Both the position numbers and the translations under genes were made by a program. The notes under the pieces were generated by a model. It was given only the letters and a program-made list of their open reading frames with translations. It was not told the origin of the DNA and searched no databases. Shown here piece after piece: positions 42,152 through 50,836 of a DNA stretch of 64,000 nucleotides. Each line of letters begins with the position of its first letter. Position 1 is the first letter of the stretch. This stretch comes from Ruegeria sp. PrR005 (GTDB lineage Bacteria > Pseudomonadota > Alphaproteobacteria > Rhodobacterales > Rhodobacteraceae), in assembly GCF_010500245.1 (NCBI RefSeq), contig NZ_JAAGOX010000013.1:1-64000 (forward strand), written 5' to 3'.

Positions 42152-42522
42152 GGGAATGTCCTTGGGGTGCCGGGCGGCGAAATGAGGGGCGTGAACCGAA
42201 ATGCCCCCGCAGGGCCGTTTCGGTTCAGGCATGGGGTGTCGGGCCGTCAGGCCCTTCGCGTGTTGCCGCGTGGGCCCAAGCGAAACGAAACGGGTGTTTT
42301 TAGGGGTGTCACTGGGAAACCCTCGCGCTTCGCCCGCCCGCATAGGTTGGACGCCGGGAAGGACCCGCCTATTTCAGGGAAATGCGCTCCGCTGCGGCCC
42401 CGCTGTCGCGGGTCCGCGCGAATGGAAACGGGGAGAGCCGTCTTCCGACGCACTCTCCCCATCATATCCTTCAGATAGCATGGATCTGTTGCAGCTGTCG
42501 AAAATCAAAGTGTTGCAACACT
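42152..42522. other. 371-base spacer with two inverted repeats
   Basis: No convincing gene. It holds GAACCGAAA (42193-42201) / TTTCGGTTC (42218-42226), a 9-base-arm inverted repeat with a 16-base loop. A perfect 12-base dyad GTGTTGCAACAC sits at 42510-42521, at the very end of the DUF6362 gene. The motif ATCCTTCAG at 42466-42474 recurs in the larger spacer at 43585-43974. It probably carries the promoter of the methyltransferase genes. Confidence 0.5.
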
Positions 42523-42909
42523 TCATGCAGCCGCAGCATTGAGCCGCGCGGCGATCTTGGTGAGCGCGAGCTTGTGCTGGCGCCATGCGGTGCTGCGGTC
42601 GACGCCCAGATCATAGGTGATTTGCTTCCACGGCCGTCGGGCGGCACGCCACCAGATCAGGCGGCGTTCACTCTCGCCGAGCCAGAGCACCCAATCAAAG
42701 GTCTGCTCGAGCCGCGAGATCGCGGCGGCCGAGGGCCAGACCCGCATCGGTTCGGGTTCCATGGCGAGGATCTCGCGCTCGGTGCGGATGACCTGCGGCC
42801 AGGCGTTGAAATAGCCCTGCACCTTCACGGGCGGCAGCTTGCGGAGGGTGCGGAACGCCTCCTCGAAATGATCGGCGACGTCCTCGGCGGTCCAGATGTG
42901 CTCAGCCAT
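42523..42909 (-). CDS. DUF6362-type, sigma/HTH-like protein
   Basis: A 128-residue protein starting MAEHIWTAEDVADHFEEAFR, with DWVLWLGESERRLIWWRAAR and a C-terminal HTH-like KQITYDLGVDRSTAWRQHKL. This fits DUF6362 and resembles late-gene regulators of the sigma-region-4 type. It may turn on the downstream late genes. Start ATG 42909 overlaps the preceding stop. Confidence 0.75.
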   Translation of the reverse strand: MAEHIWTAEDVADHFEEAFRTLRKLPPVKVQGYFNAWPQVIRTEREILAMEPEPMRVWPSAAAISRLEQTFDWVLWLGESERRLIWWRAARRPWKQITYDLGVDRSTAWRQHKLALTKIAARLNAAAA

Positions 42910-43099
42910 GGCGCAGATCCTCGGCCGGACGCGGACCATAGAGCCGCGTACCCAGCTGCTCGACGAGTTCACGCTCGGGCCAGGTCAGGCGCTGATCGTC
43001 AACGCTGACAGCCAGCACGCCCTGTTCGCGCCAGCCGTCGCGCTTTACCTCATCAGGCGACCGGCGCTGGCCGCCATAGCCCTTGGGATGGAACCTCAT
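42902..43099 (-). CDS. small basic protein of unknown function
   Basis: A 65-residue protein starting MRFHPKGYGGQRRSPDEVKR with a WREQGVLAVSVDDQRLTWPE core. It overlaps both neighbours by 4-8 bases, which argues that it is a real gene. No family recognised. Confidence 0.6.
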   Translation of the reverse strand: MRFHPKGYGGQRRSPDEVKRDGWREQGVLAVSVDDQRLTWPERELVEQLGTRLYGPRPAEDLRHG

Positions 43100-43584
43100 G
43101 CTGCACCTCCACGGGCGTCGAGGGCCCAGAGCAGGATGGCGATGGCATCGGCCTCGTTGTCGTCCTCGGGGCTGAAGCCCTTCGCGCGGGCCGCTTCGAT
43201 CATGGCCTGCTTGGGCGCGTTGCCCTTGCCGGTGGCGTGGCGCTTGATCGTGCCCACCGGCACCCCCTCGTAGGGGACGCCCCGCAGCTCGCCCCAGCTG
43301 GTGAGCGAGGCCATCAGCCCGCCATAGACATGGGCCGCGTCGGTTCCGGCGTGGCGGCGGACCTCCTCGAACCAGATAGCCGCGATGGGCCCAGACAGCC
43401 GGTCCAGTTCGGTAAGCCAGTTGGTGAGGCGCAGATAGCGCATGCCACCGCCATCATAGCGCCCGGGCCGGAAGCTGGCGGTGCCGCTGGTGATGAGCCC
43501 CTCGTGGCTGCGCAAGGCCCAGCCGGTGTTGGTGCCGAGATCAAGCGCAAGGATGCAGCGCGGGTGTTCGTGGGATTGGGTCAT
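43096..43584 (-). CDS. RuvC-like Holliday junction resolvase
   Basis: A 162-residue RNase-H-fold protein. Acidic active-site residues are visible in ILALDLGTNTGWAL (Asp), AAIWFEEVRRH (Glu) and SPEDDNEADAIAILLWALD (Asp pair). Such phage resolvases trim branched DNA before packaging. It is the first gene after the repeat-rich spacer at 43585-43974 and overlaps the next gene by 4 bases. Confidence 0.88.
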   Translation of the reverse strand: MTQSHEHPRCILALDLGTNTGWALRSHEGLITSGTASFRPGRYDGGGMRYLRLTNWLTELDRLSGPIAAIWFEEVRRHAGTDAAHVYGGLMASLTSWGELRGVPYEGVPVGTIKRHATGKGNAPKQAMIEAARAKGFSPEDDNEADAIAILLWALDARGGAA

Positions 43585-43782
43585 GAGAGACCTCCTCTTC
43601 GTGTTTGTGAGCGAGGCGAGCGGGCTGGCCGGTGAAGGCTGCGGTCTCGCCAGGCCCCGAAGGGTGGTCTGGTCAGTTCATGGGCTGGGCGGGTGTGCCG
43701 CCCGGCAAATCCTTCAGAACCTTCAGAGGGGCGTCGTGAAAGATTTCCGCCCCTAAGTGGTTGTCCTGTATGTGTAATATAT

Positions 43783-43809
43783 AATCTTTCAATTATTCAA
43801 TATTTCAAT
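43783..43809 (-). repeat. TTGAA repeat cluster, 8-base period
   Basis: On the minus strand the units ATTGAAAT, ATTGAATA and ATTGAAAG follow each other without gaps. The array is AT-rich and inverted relative to the second cluster at 43869-43894. Confidence 0.5.
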
Positions 43810-43868
43810 AGGTACCTGTCTCTCTCTTTTAGAACGCGCGTGCACGCGTATAAGGGAAAGGGGTCCTC

Positions 43869-43894
43869 TTGAAAGATTGAAGGATTTGAAGGAT
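43869..43894 (+). repeat. TTGAAGGAT iteron-like tandem array
   Basis: TTGAAAGAT (43869-43877), TTGAAGGAT (43877-43885) and TTGAAGGAT (43886-43894), with another copy at 43960-43968. Tandem nine-base repeats beside a replication gene resemble initiator-binding iterons. The function is inferred. Confidence 0.5.
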
Positions 43895-43974
43895 TCGGTT
43901 TTTCCCTTTCGTTTCTGCTGCTTGTCGGCATTTCGGCTTCAAGGGCCACTTCAGGCGGATTGAAGGATCTCCGG

Positions 43975-46248
43975 TCACCCGCCCCATCGCGCCATCCGGT
44001 AGACCATGGCCTGCTTGGTCGAGGAGCCGCGCATGCCCGTCGTGATGTCGCCGCTCTCGATCAGGGTGAGCAGAATTTCGTCGCGGTCGCGCGATTTCAG
44101 CCATTGGGAGGCGCGGGTGATCTCGGATTTGGTGATACCCTTGGGCCCGGCCGCGCGGACGATCTCCTTGAGCCGCTTCAGATGCGCCTCGGTCTCGGTA
44201 TCCGCCACATGGCGCTCGACCGCCTCCATGGTGCGCCGCGCGTAATGGCGCACGAAGCCGATGGCCCAGTCCGCTGCGGTGATGTCGATCTCGGGGCGCA
44301 CCGGGTCGCGCCCGACAGCCACGATCAGCGCCAGTTTCAGCGCGTTCTCTCCGATCCGGGCGAGAATGGCAGTGAAGGCCGTCCCGGCCGCTGCTCGCAG
44401 CTCCTCGGTCAGGGCGTCGCTGAGATCGGCGAACCGGACCCTTGCTGCATCCGACATCGGCACGCTCATCGGGTTCACGGCGGTGTTCTGATCGGCGGTC
44501 TTGCCGGTCAGATTGCCCTTCACGGCCCCGCCGCCTTTGGCGACCAGCTGGAGCGCATGGATCAGCGCGGGCGGGGCCTGCCGGATGCCTACGGCGAGGT
44601 TTTCGTCGGGATAGTCCTCATCACTCGGCAGGATCAGGAAACGGGCCAGCGAGCCATCGACCACGTTTGCCCCCTGCAGCGCGCCCCAGAAATGCAACGG
44701 CGTCGTGGTGCCATAGACGCAAAGGCAGGGCTGGTTGATGTCGCGCCGCTCATTCGTGCCGTCGCGGTTTGCGTATTCTGCCCCGAGGAAGATCCCGCCT
44801 GCGGCCGTGAAGAGCTCGGTCATGTTGTCAAGGATCTCGGTGATGTGGCGCGGGCTGCGCTTGCGGTCGGCAGCGGCCGACAGGAACATCCCAAATTCGT
44901 CGATCTGGAACAGGATCGCGGGCTGCCGATGAAGCGCCGTCAGTAGCCCCGCGCCGGAGGCGATCTTGTTGCCGCCGAGATGGTGGGCGAGCCCCGCCTC
45001 GAAGAAGACCTCGTTGATGATTTCGCGGGCGTGGTTCTTGCCCGATCCGCTGTCCGCGATCCCCACGACATAGAGGTTCGAGCGCAGGTTGCTGGTCGTG
45101 CGATACCGCCGCCCCATCAGCGCGCCGATGGCGCAGAGGCTGGCCCCGAGCGACAGAAGCGGCTGCGGGCGGCGCGCGGTGGCCAGCATATAGCCGGTCA
45201 GCTCGCCGACGAGACCGTCGGGGATGGTCAGGCTGAAGATCGGGTTTTCCGGATCGGCGACGGTCGGCGCGCTCCCCTCCAGCCGGGCCAGCAGATCGGC
45301 GGCCGGATGCGGGCCGTCCGGATCGAGGCTGCCATCAAGGCGCAAGGCGGCGTCGGGCTGCCAACCACGCTCCATGGCGAGGTGGTAGATCGTGCCCGCG
45401 CCGATCCGGTCGGGCCTGAAGCTCGCCCAGGCGCGGGCCGTGGTCGCGGGCACATCCTTGGCCGCCTGGGCCGACCAGGTGGCAAAGACCTCGCCGCCCG
45501 CATCGCCAAGCGCGCCTTTTAGCGCCATGCCAATGCGCATCCAGCTGTCGTAATCGAGCTCGTCATTCGGCAGCCAGTCAAGCGCCGACCGGATAGCCGG
45601 CAAGGTGCCGATCTGCCCGTGGTTTCGCAGGTATGTGGCCGGTGATGCCGAACCCAGTCCACGCTGACGCAGGGCCTCGGGCAGTATCGCATAGGCCTCG
45701 TCGAGAAAGGCCGCCGCCGCTTCCGCCGTGATTTCCGGAAGGTCGCTGATATCGAGATCGGCCAACCCCTCGTCGGGCCAGACATAGGGCGCACCGGTGT
45801 CGGGATGGTCGGCATAGGCCAGAAACTGCTGCCCGAGGCAGAGCACCTCGAGCGGATGGCGTTTGATGCCCCGAAACGGTGCGGCTGTGCGATAGACCAG
45901 CATGCGCTTCGGGGCGCGGCCAATGCGCAATGCGGGCGTGTCGCCGAGGCGCGCCCGAGCCAGCGCCTCGATCTGCAACGCCAGTTCGGCGTCCGCCGCG
46001 ATGTCGATATCGACCGCCGCCACCGCACCTCCGACGATGCCGATACCGCAATCCGGCCAGGCAGCCCAGGTCGCGACCTCGACCTCCGTGGTCGGGCGTT
46101 CGGCATGGCGATTCCATTCCGGGTAATCGGCCCAGCCGCCGCGCTGGAACCGGCCGGGTTTCTTGGTGCCCGGGCCGATCGGCAGGATGGCATAGCCATT
46201 GGTGACGAGCCGCGCGCCGAAGCGCGCCATCCAGGACGTGTCGGCCAT
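43975..46248 (-). CDS. primase-polymerase / DUF3987 helicase
   Basis: A 757-residue replication protein. An archaeal-eukaryotic-type primase-polymerase domain occupies about 1-170 (GYAILPIGPGTKKP, then AAVDIDIAAD with the DxD metal motif). A PriCT-like linker follows (LDYDSWMRIGMALKG). The C-terminal ATPase of DUF3987 type has Walker A DSGSGKNHAREI and Walker B ILFQIDEFGMFL. It would prime and unwind DNA for phage replication. ATG 46248 abuts the preceding stop. The next 390 bases downstream hold iteron-like repeats. Confidence 0.88.
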   Translation of the reverse strand: MADTSWMARFGARLVTNGYAILPIGPGTKKPGRFQRGGWADYPEWNRHAERPTTEVEVATWAAWPDCGIGIVGGAVAAVDIDIAADAELALQIEALARARLGDTPALRIGRAPKRMLVYRTAAPFRGIKRHPLEVLCLGQQFLAYADHPDTGAPYVWPDEGLADLDISDLPEITAEAAAAFLDEAYAILPEALRQRGLGSASPATYLRNHGQIGTLPAIRSALDWLPNDELDYDSWMRIGMALKGALGDAGGEVFATWSAQAAKDVPATTARAWASFRPDRIGAGTIYHLAMERGWQPDAALRLDGSLDPDGPHPAADLLARLEGSAPTVADPENPIFSLTIPDGLVGELTGYMLATARRPQPLLSLGASLCAIGALMGRRYRTTSNLRSNLYVVGIADSGSGKNHAREIINEVFFEAGLAHHLGGNKIASGAGLLTALHRQPAILFQIDEFGMFLSAAADRKRSPRHITEILDNMTELFTAAGGIFLGAEYANRDGTNERRDINQPCLCVYGTTTPLHFWGALQGANVVDGSLARFLILPSDEDYPDENLAVGIRQAPPALIHALQLVAKGGGAVKGNLTGKTADQNTAVNPMSVPMSDAARVRFADLSDALTEELRAAAGTAFTAILARIGENALKLALIVAVGRDPVRPEIDITAADWAIGFVRHYARRTMEAVERHVADTETEAHLKRLKEIVRAAGPKGITKSEITRASQWLKSRDRDEILLTLIESGDITTGMRGSSTKQAMVYRMARWGG

Positions 46249-46634
46249 CAGAACGGCACCTCCGGCGCCATCGCGTCGAGCCGGTTGCGATCCTTCGCCG
46301 CCAGCGCGCGCAGGTGGTCGCAATAGCCGGTGACGACCGCATCGAGGAACCGGGCCCATTCCTCCTCGGACAGGGTCGCGAGGTCGGACTTGCCGATGGC
46401 TTCCAGATATTCGCCGCCCATCTGGCCGCCCTTGGCCATGGCCTCGGTCTCATTCGGGGTCGGATCGATCATGCCCTTCCTCCCATGGCAGATGTCCTGA
46501 CAGGCGCGGCTGCAGAGCCGCTTGCGGCTGGCGTCACGCCGCGGGTCGGTGCGGCGGAACCCCGGTTCGAACCAGCCAAAGCCGCGAGGTTCCCGGTGGC
46601 AGACGGCGCAGAGGCCGGGGTCGGATGGGCGCAT
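46248..46634 (-). CDS. DUF6511-type zinc-finger protein
   Basis: A 128-residue protein with an N-terminal Cys cluster (DPGLCAVCHREPRGFGWF, then LCSRACQDICHGRKG) that should bind zinc, and an acidic helical C-terminus (LSEEEWARFLDAVVTGYCDH). It matches DUF6511, common in phages of this group between helicase and primase genes. Its first 55 codons overlap the end of the helicase gene in another frame. Function unknown. Confidence 0.75.
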   Translation of the reverse strand: MRPSDPGLCAVCHREPRGFGWFEPGFRRTDPRRDASRKRLCSRACQDICHGRKGMIDPTPNETEAMAKGGQMGGEYLEAIGKSDLATLSEEEWARFLDAVVTGYCDHLRALAAKDRNRLDAMAPEVPF

Positions 46635-48205
46635 GGGGCGAACCTGTAGCCGGAGATCTCAAGATAGCGGCCCGAGGGGCGGACCGAAATTTCGCTGGGG
46701 CGCGCAAGGCGGCTCGTCTGCGCGAGAGCCTCGGCCACGCTCAGCGGCACGGGGCAGCCGGGCGCACGCTTGCGCCACCACTCGGCCGCCTTCTGGCGGG
46801 CATAGCCCTGATGCTCGAGGCAGACCCATTCGCTGTAGGTGGCGAGGCCGCAGCTATAGGTCACCTTGAGCGACGGACGGCCGCCCGCCTTGTCGTGGCG
46901 GCTGAAGGAAACGCCCGTGACCGGGAGCCATTGCTGCTTTGGCGAAAGCACCGGCAGCGTGGCGGCCGTGGGGGCGATCTTCACCTCGCGCGCCGGGAAG
47001 ACATAGCCGCAATCCGGGCATTCCGTAGCCGAGAGCGCGACGATGCTGTCGCAATCCGGGCAGACCTTGGTTGGCGCCTCGCCACCGCCGCCATCACCGG
47101 GGCGCTTTGGCCGCACAAGGTCGATCGGACCGTGGCGGCGGACATTGCCGGCGAAGTCCAGCACCAGGCAGTTTTCCTTGCCCGGCGCGAGACGGGTGCC
47201 GCGCCCGACCATCTGCACATAGAGCCCGGCCGATTGCGTCGGGCGCAGCAGCGCGATCAGGTCGACTCCGGGCGCGTTGAAGCCGGTGGTCAGCACGCCC
47301 ATCGAGGCGAGCGCCCGGATTTCGCCGCGCTTGAAGGCGGCAAGGATCGCATCGCGCTCGTCCTTCGGCGTGTCACCGAAGATCGTGCGGCAACTGATGC
47401 CCTGGCGGCCGAATTCCTCGGCCACATGACGCGCGTGCTCGACGCCCGAGCAGAAGGCCAGCCAGGACTTCCGGTCGCGGCCATGCGCGATGATCTCGGC
47501 GACGGCCGCGCGGGTGATGGCGTCCTGATCGACCGCCGCCGCCAGATCGCGCGCGATGAAGTCGCCCGCGCGGGTGCCCACCTTCGAAACATCGAGCCGG
47601 GTTGCGGGCTGTTTCGAGACCAGAGGGCTCAGATACCCCGCATCGATCAGCTCGCGGACCGGGGCCTCATAGGCGATGTCGGTGAAGAGCGCGTTCTGCC
47701 CCTCGTGCAGCATCCCGCAGTCGAGCCGGAACGGCGTGGCAGTCAGCCCGATCACCTTGAGCGCCGGGTTGATCGCCTTCAGCGCATCGAGGAAGCGCCG
47801 ATACATGGTGCTCGACTTGCCGGGGATCAGATGCGCCTCGTCGATCAACACCAGATCGGTGTGGCCGATCTCGGCCGCGCGGCGGTGGATCGACTGGATG
47901 CCCGCGAAAAGGATCCGCGCCTGCGCCTCGCGCTTGCCGAGGCCCGCCGAATAGATGCCCGCCGGGGCGTCTGGCCAGATGCCGATCATCTCGGCGTGGT
48001 TCTGCGCGATCAGCTCGCGGACATGGGTCACGATCAGGATGCGCTGATCGGGCCAGGCCTTCAGCACGCCTTCGATGAAGGAGGCCATGACGAGCGACTT
48101 GCCGCCCGCGGTCGGAATGACCACCAGCGGATTGCCGGTGTGGGTGTGGAAGTAGCCGTAGATCGCGGTAATCGCGGCCTGTTGATAGGGGCGCAGGGTC
48201 AGCAT
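46469..48205 (-). CDS. DEAD/DEAH-box helicase
   Basis: A 578-residue superfamily-2 helicase. It begins MLTLRPYQQAAITAIYGYFH, with Walker A IPTAGGKSLVM, Walker B LVLIDEAHLIPG, SAT-like GLTATPFRLD, and motif VI GLYVQMVGRGTRLAPGK. A zinc ribbon follows (VCPDCDSIVALSATECPDCG). It probably unwinds DNA during phage replication or recombination. The C-terminal 55 residues are Ala/Pro/Ser-rich and overlap the DUF6511 gene by 166 bases, so that tail may be functionally unimportant. Confidence 0.9.
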   Translation of the reverse strand: MLTLRPYQQAAITAIYGYFHTHTGNPLVVIPTAGGKSLVMASFIEGVLKAWPDQRILIVTHVRELIAQNHAEMIGIWPDAPAGIYSAGLGKREAQARILFAGIQSIHRRAAEIGHTDLVLIDEAHLIPGKSSTMYRRFLDALKAINPALKVIGLTATPFRLDCGMLHEGQNALFTDIAYEAPVRELIDAGYLSPLVSKQPATRLDVSKVGTRAGDFIARDLAAAVDQDAITRAAVAEIIAHGRDRKSWLAFCSGVEHARHVAEEFGRQGISCRTIFGDTPKDERDAILAAFKRGEIRALASMGVLTTGFNAPGVDLIALLRPTQSAGLYVQMVGRGTRLAPGKENCLVLDFAGNVRRHGPIDLVRPKRPGDGGGGEAPTKVCPDCDSIVALSATECPDCGYVFPAREVKIAPTAATLPVLSPKQQWLPVTGVSFSRHDKAGGRPSLKVTYSCGLATYSEWVCLEHQGYARQKAAEWWRKRAPGCPVPLSVAEALAQTSRLARPSEISVRPSGRYLEISGYRFAPCAHPTPASAPSATGNLAALAGSNRGSAAPTRGVTPAASGSAAAPVRTSAMGGRA

Positions 48206-49146
48206 GGCGCGGCCTCCGGGGAACGGGCGTCGTTGGTCCAGGTCGTGCCATCGGCCATGCGGTAGGTGACGAGATCGTCGCCCGCATCGATGACCTCGCC
48301 GGGGATGAGATCGGGGATGAAGAGATGGCGGCCGCAGGCGGCGCGTTGCTCTGCCGGGGCCAGCATCCGGTCGTGGCGGGCACAATGCCAACCACCGTCG
48401 ACCGGCGTCGCATGCAGGCAGGACCGGCAGGTCACCGCGCCCCCACCGCCGTCATGGCAGGCCGCATGGTGATCGCAGAACCGGCATTCGAACCAGGCCG
48501 GGTCCTCGCTGATCCGCGCGGGCGGATGCTGGGCGAAGATGATGCGCCCCGCCTTTTCCGAGAGGCGCTCGGCCATGGCGCGGTCCGCCTCGATGCGCTC
48601 GACATGCAGCGCGTCGGTGTCCTTGCAGACCGCTACGTAAAGGGCGCGCGTGATGCCGGTCAGGTGCATGTAGATCTGCATCTGCGCGGCGTGCTGGGGC
48701 TTGGCCAGAACGACGCCCTTGGCGGTCAACTCATTGAAGCTCTTGACTGAGTGGGTCTTGAACTCCAGCACATGCCAGGTCTTCGGCGCCTCCAGAAGCC
48801 CGAGGGCTACGCCGTCGAGCGAGCCGCCGAAATGGCCGCCATGGGCCTCGACCCGGAACTGGCGGCCGGTCTCGGGATCGACTTCGAGCACGGTCGCTCC
48901 GGTGGCGCGCAGGTTGCGCACGAGCCGGTCCTCCTCCAGCTGGCCCGTCTCAAAAAGGCGCAGCAGGCGGCCGGAATGGCGCGCGGGCGTGATCCAGCGG
49001 AAATCATACCATAGCGCCCGGGCACAGGATTTGCCGATGATCGACGCCCCGAGGTGATCGCGGAATCCATCACCCTGCCGGGCCTCATAGTCCGCATAGA
49101 TTGCCGTCAGCGTCGGCGTGGGGGCTTCGGGAAGTTCTGCCATCAC
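48199..49146 (-). CDS. PD-(D/E)XK exonuclease with Cas4/AddB-like Fe-S cysteines
   Basis: A 315-residue nuclease. Active-site elements are GGSLDGVAL (Asp), HVLEFKTHS (ExK) and AAQMQIYMHL (Gln). A single Cys in IIGKSCARALWY near the N-terminus and CRFCDHHAAC after the nuclease core give the 1+3 cysteine arrangement that holds a 4Fe-4S cluster in Cas4 and AddB. A second Cys-rich end (VTCRSCLHATPVDGGWHCAR) follows. In phages such enzymes generate single strands for the annealing ATPase. ATG 49146 or 49143; it overlaps the next gene's stop. Confidence 0.8.
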   Translation of the reverse strand: MMAELPEAPTPTLTAIYADYEARQGDGFRDHLGASIIGKSCARALWYDFRWITPARHSGRLLRLFETGQLEEDRLVRNLRATGATVLEVDPETGRQFRVEAHGGHFGGSLDGVALGLLEAPKTWHVLEFKTHSVKSFNELTAKGVVLAKPQHAAQMQIYMHLTGITRALYVAVCKDTDALHVERIEADRAMAERLSEKAGRIIFAQHPPARISEDPAWFECRFCDHHAACHDGGGGAVTCRSCLHATPVDGGWHCARHDRMLAPAEQRAACGRHLFIPDLIPGEVIDAGDDLVTYRMADGTTWTNDARSPEAAPC

Positions 49147-49505
49147 AGACCCTCCCGTTCGCTGCGGGCCTGCGCCTCGGCAAGAATGCCGTCCCAGGTC
49201 TCGGGATCATGGCGTTCGCGCAGGATGCCGATCAGCGCGTCCTTGAGCTTTTCGCGGCGACGACGGCCCGTACCTTGGGCCAAGAGTTCCGCGCGCTCGC
49301 GGCACAGGTGGCGCAGTGCCGTGCGGGCCCGGTGGAACCAGTCCGGATCGATCGGCTTCTGGCCGCGCTGGCGGGCCAGATCGGCCGTCGCGATCTGCGT
49401 GCGGATCTTGGCGATGGCATCGTCGAGCTCGATCAATCGGCGCTGATCATCAGGCAAGCCGGGGCTGTTCACGGCCACGGGGGCCGCGTTGGTCATGTCA
49501 GTCAT
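49143..49505 (-). CDS. hypothetical helical protein
   Basis: A 120-residue helical, charged protein (RLIELDDAIAKIRTQIATAD, HRARTALRHLCRERAELLAQ). It lies between the DUF669 protein and the exonuclease and overlaps the exonuclease start by 4 bases. No family recognised. Confidence 0.7.
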   Translation of the reverse strand: MTDMTNAAPVAVNSPGLPDDQRRLIELDDAIAKIRTQIATADLARQRGQKPIDPDWFHRARTALRHLCRERAELLAQGTGRRRREKLKDALIGILRERHDPETWDGILAEAQARSEREGL

Positions 49506-49569
49506 GGGAGTATCCTCGGATGGGGTTGTGCGCTGCCCCGTCAGTCAGGGCGCGGGGCAGCGCGAAGGC

Positions 49570-50070
49570 TCAGCCCTTCTTGTTCCAGGGCGCGGAGGCC
49601 ATTTTCGGCGGCACCGAAGAGCCGGCCGGATCGGGCGCGGGCCTCAAAGGACGGGCGGCGGGGGCCGAACCCTGCTCGGGCGGCAGGTAGGCAATCGCGT
49701 TGCTCTCGCCGTAGCCGTTCTTCGGCGGCCGGATCTTCACCTGGATCGTCATCGGAATCAGGTGCAGCTCTTCGCTGTCGCTGACATGCATCCGGCCCGT
49801 GGCGTGGCAGATCGCCGAGAGCGTGCGCTGCGCGATCTCCACCGTGGTCGGGTTCGGGTTCACCAGGTTCAGCTGGTCGAAGATCTTCCGGCCCTTGTGT
49901 TCGCCCTCGAGGATGTCGAGCATCAACCAGAGGAACTGGCCCATGCCGTTCTTCGTGACGCGCATCTCGCTCTCGACGATCTGGGCGCGGTATTTGCCTG
50001 CGGGCAGCAGCTCGTAGGCGGTGGTGGGCTCGACGCTGGTGGCGTCGAAGGACGTGTCGAAACGTGCCAT
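49570..50070 (-). CDS. DUF669 protein (SSB-like)
   Basis: A 166-residue protein starting MARFDTSFDATSVEPTTAYE with the DUF669 core LLPAGKYRAQIVESEMRVTK and KGRKIFDQLNLVNPNPTTVE. DUF669 proteins accompany phage recombination ATPases and are thought to bind single-stranded DNA. The C-terminus is Pro/Ala-rich. It follows the ATPase gene by 19 bases. Confidence 0.85.
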   Translation of the reverse strand: MARFDTSFDATSVEPTTAYELLPAGKYRAQIVESEMRVTKNGMGQFLWLMLDILEGEHKGRKIFDQLNLVNPNPTTVEIAQRTLSAICHATGRMHVSDSEELHLIPMTIQVKIRPPKNGYGESNAIAYLPPEQGSAPAARPLRPAPDPAGSSVPPKMASAPWNKKG

Positions 50071-50089
50071 GGTCTTGTCCTTGTTCAGT

Positions 50090-50836
50090 TCATTGGGATT
50101 GGGGCATGGCCGCGAGGAACTCCGACCACATCAGCGCCAGGGTGTCCGGCAGGCCGTAACGGTTCTTGGCAAGGAAGGCGGGGCGCTCTTCGGTGTGCAT
50201 GACGCGCGCACCGGACCCGAGCGCCCGGGTCACCTTCTTGTTGAAGCCGACATCGGATTTCGCGACCGAGATCTGATAGTTGGCGAAGAGCACCACATCC
50301 GAATGCTCCTGCAGCAGCGCCGAAGCGCGGGTCTGCAGCTTGATCACATAGCGGTCGTAGGGCTCGTGCTCGGGGCTGTCGAAACGCTTGATGTCGGTAT
50401 GGGCGATCTGGATGACCACCATGCCTTTGCGGTCGCGCAGCGCGTTGAGCCGGTCGAGATATTCGCGCCATATGGTCAGCGCCTCGGCATAGCCCTTGCC
50501 AAACCCCGGCGCCTCGATCGAGGCCCAGCCGTTGCGCTTGCAGGCCTCGGCCCAGATCAGCGGTTCCAGCCAGTCAACGCTGTCGACGACCACCGTGCCG
50601 AAATCGTGGTCCTCGTTCAGCAGCGCATCAAGCGCCTCGGCCACCTCCGCATAGCTGGTCGCGAGCGGGAAATGCGGCACCTGCAGCTTGCCCAGACCAT
50701 CCTCGGTCATGAGGAAGACGGGCCGGTCAGCGTCGGCCGCGAAGGTCGATTTGCCCACCCCGGCCACGCCGTGGATCAGGATGCGCGGCGGGGTCAGCAC
50801 CGAGGTCGTGCGCAGGGACGCGAGCGAAATGGCCAT
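50090..50836 (-). CDS. Sak4-like recombination ATPase
   Basis: A 248-residue RecA-core ATPase. Walker A HGVAGVGKSTFAAD lies near 25 and Walker B GTVVVDSVDWLEP near 80, followed by VVIQIAHTDIKRF. This is the AAA_24/Sak4 type, a single-strand annealing or recombination mediator in many phages. It lies between the DUF669/exonuclease genes and the upstream protein, consistent with a recombination module. ATG 50836 overlaps the preceding stop. Confidence 0.85.
   Translation of the reverse strand: MAISLASLRTTSVLTPPRILIHGVAGVGKSTFAADADRPVFLMTEDGLGKLQVPHFPLATSYAEVAEALDALLNEDHDFGTVVVDSVDWLEPLIWAEACKRNGWASIEAPGFGKGYAEALTIWREYLDRLNALRDRKGMVVIQIAHTDIKRFDSPEHEPYDRYVIKLQTRASALLQEHSDVVLFANYQISVAKSDVGFNKKVTRALGSGARVMHTEERPAFLAKNRYGLPDTLALMWSEFLAAMPQSQ

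Larger units (their letters stand above)
43585..43974. other. 390-base AT-rich spacer with repeat clusters, possible origin/control region
   Basis: No gene is visible. It contains two clusters of TTGAA-type repeats in opposite orientation: three units at 43783-43809 (minus-strand sense) and three at 43869-43894 (plus-strand sense), plus single TTGAAGGAT at 43960-43968. A perfect 12-base palindrome CGCGTGCACGCG lies between them at 43837-43848, beside a very AT-rich stretch. It lies directly downstream of the primase-helicase gene and upstream of the RuvC gene. Confidence 0.5.

Noticed and set aside
43585-43974. CRISPR array in the repeat-rich spacer
   Set aside because: Repeats are 8-9 bases, contiguous, and without unique spacers of 30-40 bases. 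No cas genes are present.
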